Below are positions 28,499 through 28,887 of a stretch of 28,887 bases of DNA, in pieces (the stretch's first letter is position 1; every line of letters starts with the position of its first letter). The position numbers were made by a program, and so were the translations under genes. Below the pieces are notes generated by a model. That model was not told the origin of the DNA and searched no databases. It worked only from the letters and a program-made list of their open reading frames with translations. Location of the stretch: assembly GCA_964370715.1 (NCBI GenBank), contig CAYJKJ010000026.1:1-28887 (forward strand), given 5' to 3'. Source of the stretch: CAYJAY01 sp964370715 (GTDB taxonomy: Bacteria > Bacillota > Clostridia > Oscillospirales > Ruminococcaceae).

Positions 28499-28887
28499 TT
28501 ATTCCATGGGGTCTTCCCAGTTCCAGTTGGTATAGATAGCATATGCCAAAAGCTCCTCGGCGTTTTCGTCTTCGGTAAACCCGGCTATCGAGTTTCCGAC
28601 TCGGAACGTTTCTTCAAAAAATTGTTCCTCTTTCGGCGCGGCAGTAGGCCCCGTTATGCCAAGTTCCGTTTCATCCGTCACAACAACCCATTTCCCTGTG
28701 TCAAGCAAAAAACTTTTTCTGTCTTCCGAAACCTCGACAATCACGCCCTCGATATTAACGATAACGCTTCCCATAGGCATCTCCAAAACTCCGTTTGAGT
28801 TTATAACCAAAGCCGTGACTTCGGCTGAATTCAAGTCGTCCTGTGTGAACCCTTGAATGAAGTTTCCGATTAAAATCTCGTCGTCAA
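28499..28887 (-). CDS. Protein with duplicated GN-x-I-x-GFT motif, 5' partial
   Basis: The frame is open to the window edge, so at least 129 residues are coded and the N-terminus, with any signal peptide, is outside. Two similar segments are visible: ILIGNFIQGFTQDDLNSAEV near the edge and FRVGNSIAGFTEDENAEEL near the C-terminus, about 80 residues apart. Between them is a beta-rich stretch (GSVIVNIEGVIVEVSEDRKSFLLDTGKWVVVTDETEL) like a small OB-type barrel, as in DUF3221/YobA-like proteins; that comparison is tentative. It precedes a small lipoprotein gene in the same direction. Function is unknown. Confidence 0.6.
   Translation of the reverse strand, partial: DDEILIGNFIQGFTQDDLNSAEVTALVINSNGVLEMPMGSVIVNIEGVIVEVSEDRKSFLLDTGKWVVVTDETELGITGPTAAPKEEQFFEETFRVGNSIAGFTEDENAEELLAYAIYTNWNWEDPME

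Noticed and set aside
1..28887. tRNA, rRNA, CRISPR arrays, insertion sequences, phage genes
   Set aside because: Looked for on both strands; no cloverleaf-like clusters, spaced direct repeats, transposase or integrase motifs were seen by eye.

Overview
The window looks like a chromosomal segment of a motile, low-GC member of the Clostridia (Firmicutes). The evidence is the AT-rich intergenic DNA, AGGAGG-type ribosome binding sites, several TTG starts, a fliW-csrA-flagellin set of the Firmicutes type, an orphan FlhB C-terminal protein, and Clostridia-style lipoproteins. No rRNA, tRNA, CRISPR array, integrase or transposase was seen. The species cannot be told from the sequence.

Bases 1-7312 hold the end of a two-domain DUF1566 (Lcl_C) protein carrying a pentapeptide tandem repeat, then a motility block. 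On the minus strand are fliW and csrA, nearly contiguous, followed by a flagellin gene whose mRNA leader has a textbook CsrA hairpin (GGA in a hexaloop) just before its ribosome binding site. Next comes a PilZ (c-di-GMP receptor) gene. Divergent from it is a tightly coupled parA-comFB pair. Convergent with that pair are a FliK-like protein and an orphan FlhB C-terminal protein.

Bases 7719-12569 are a chemotaxis operon: cheA, cheR, cheB and an unusual CheW whose domain is split by an inserted zinc-binding CZB domain. Together with FliW/CsrA, PilZ and ParA/ComFB, the first 12.5 kb is a motility control region combining translational, second-messenger, positioning and redox/zinc inputs.

Bases 12658-23000 are mixed metabolic and envelope genes: a DUF1273 (SLOG) protein, a B12-binding radical SAM protein with DUF4080, a MATE transporter with a short promoter-terminator leader, a membrane-anchored XRE regulator, a large lipoprotein, an alpha/beta hydrolase, a GH3 beta-glucosidase, and a UPF0597/CyuA cysteine desulfidase-like enzyme.

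Bases 24280-28887 look more accessory: a MarR regulator with two matching operators at its promoter, co-transcribed with a UvrA paralogue that lacks the UvrB-binding insertion; an ArsR-type regulator with a Cys-x-Cys motif and no recognisable target gene; and two small minus-strand genes at the edge, a lipoprotein and a partial protein with an internal duplicated motif.
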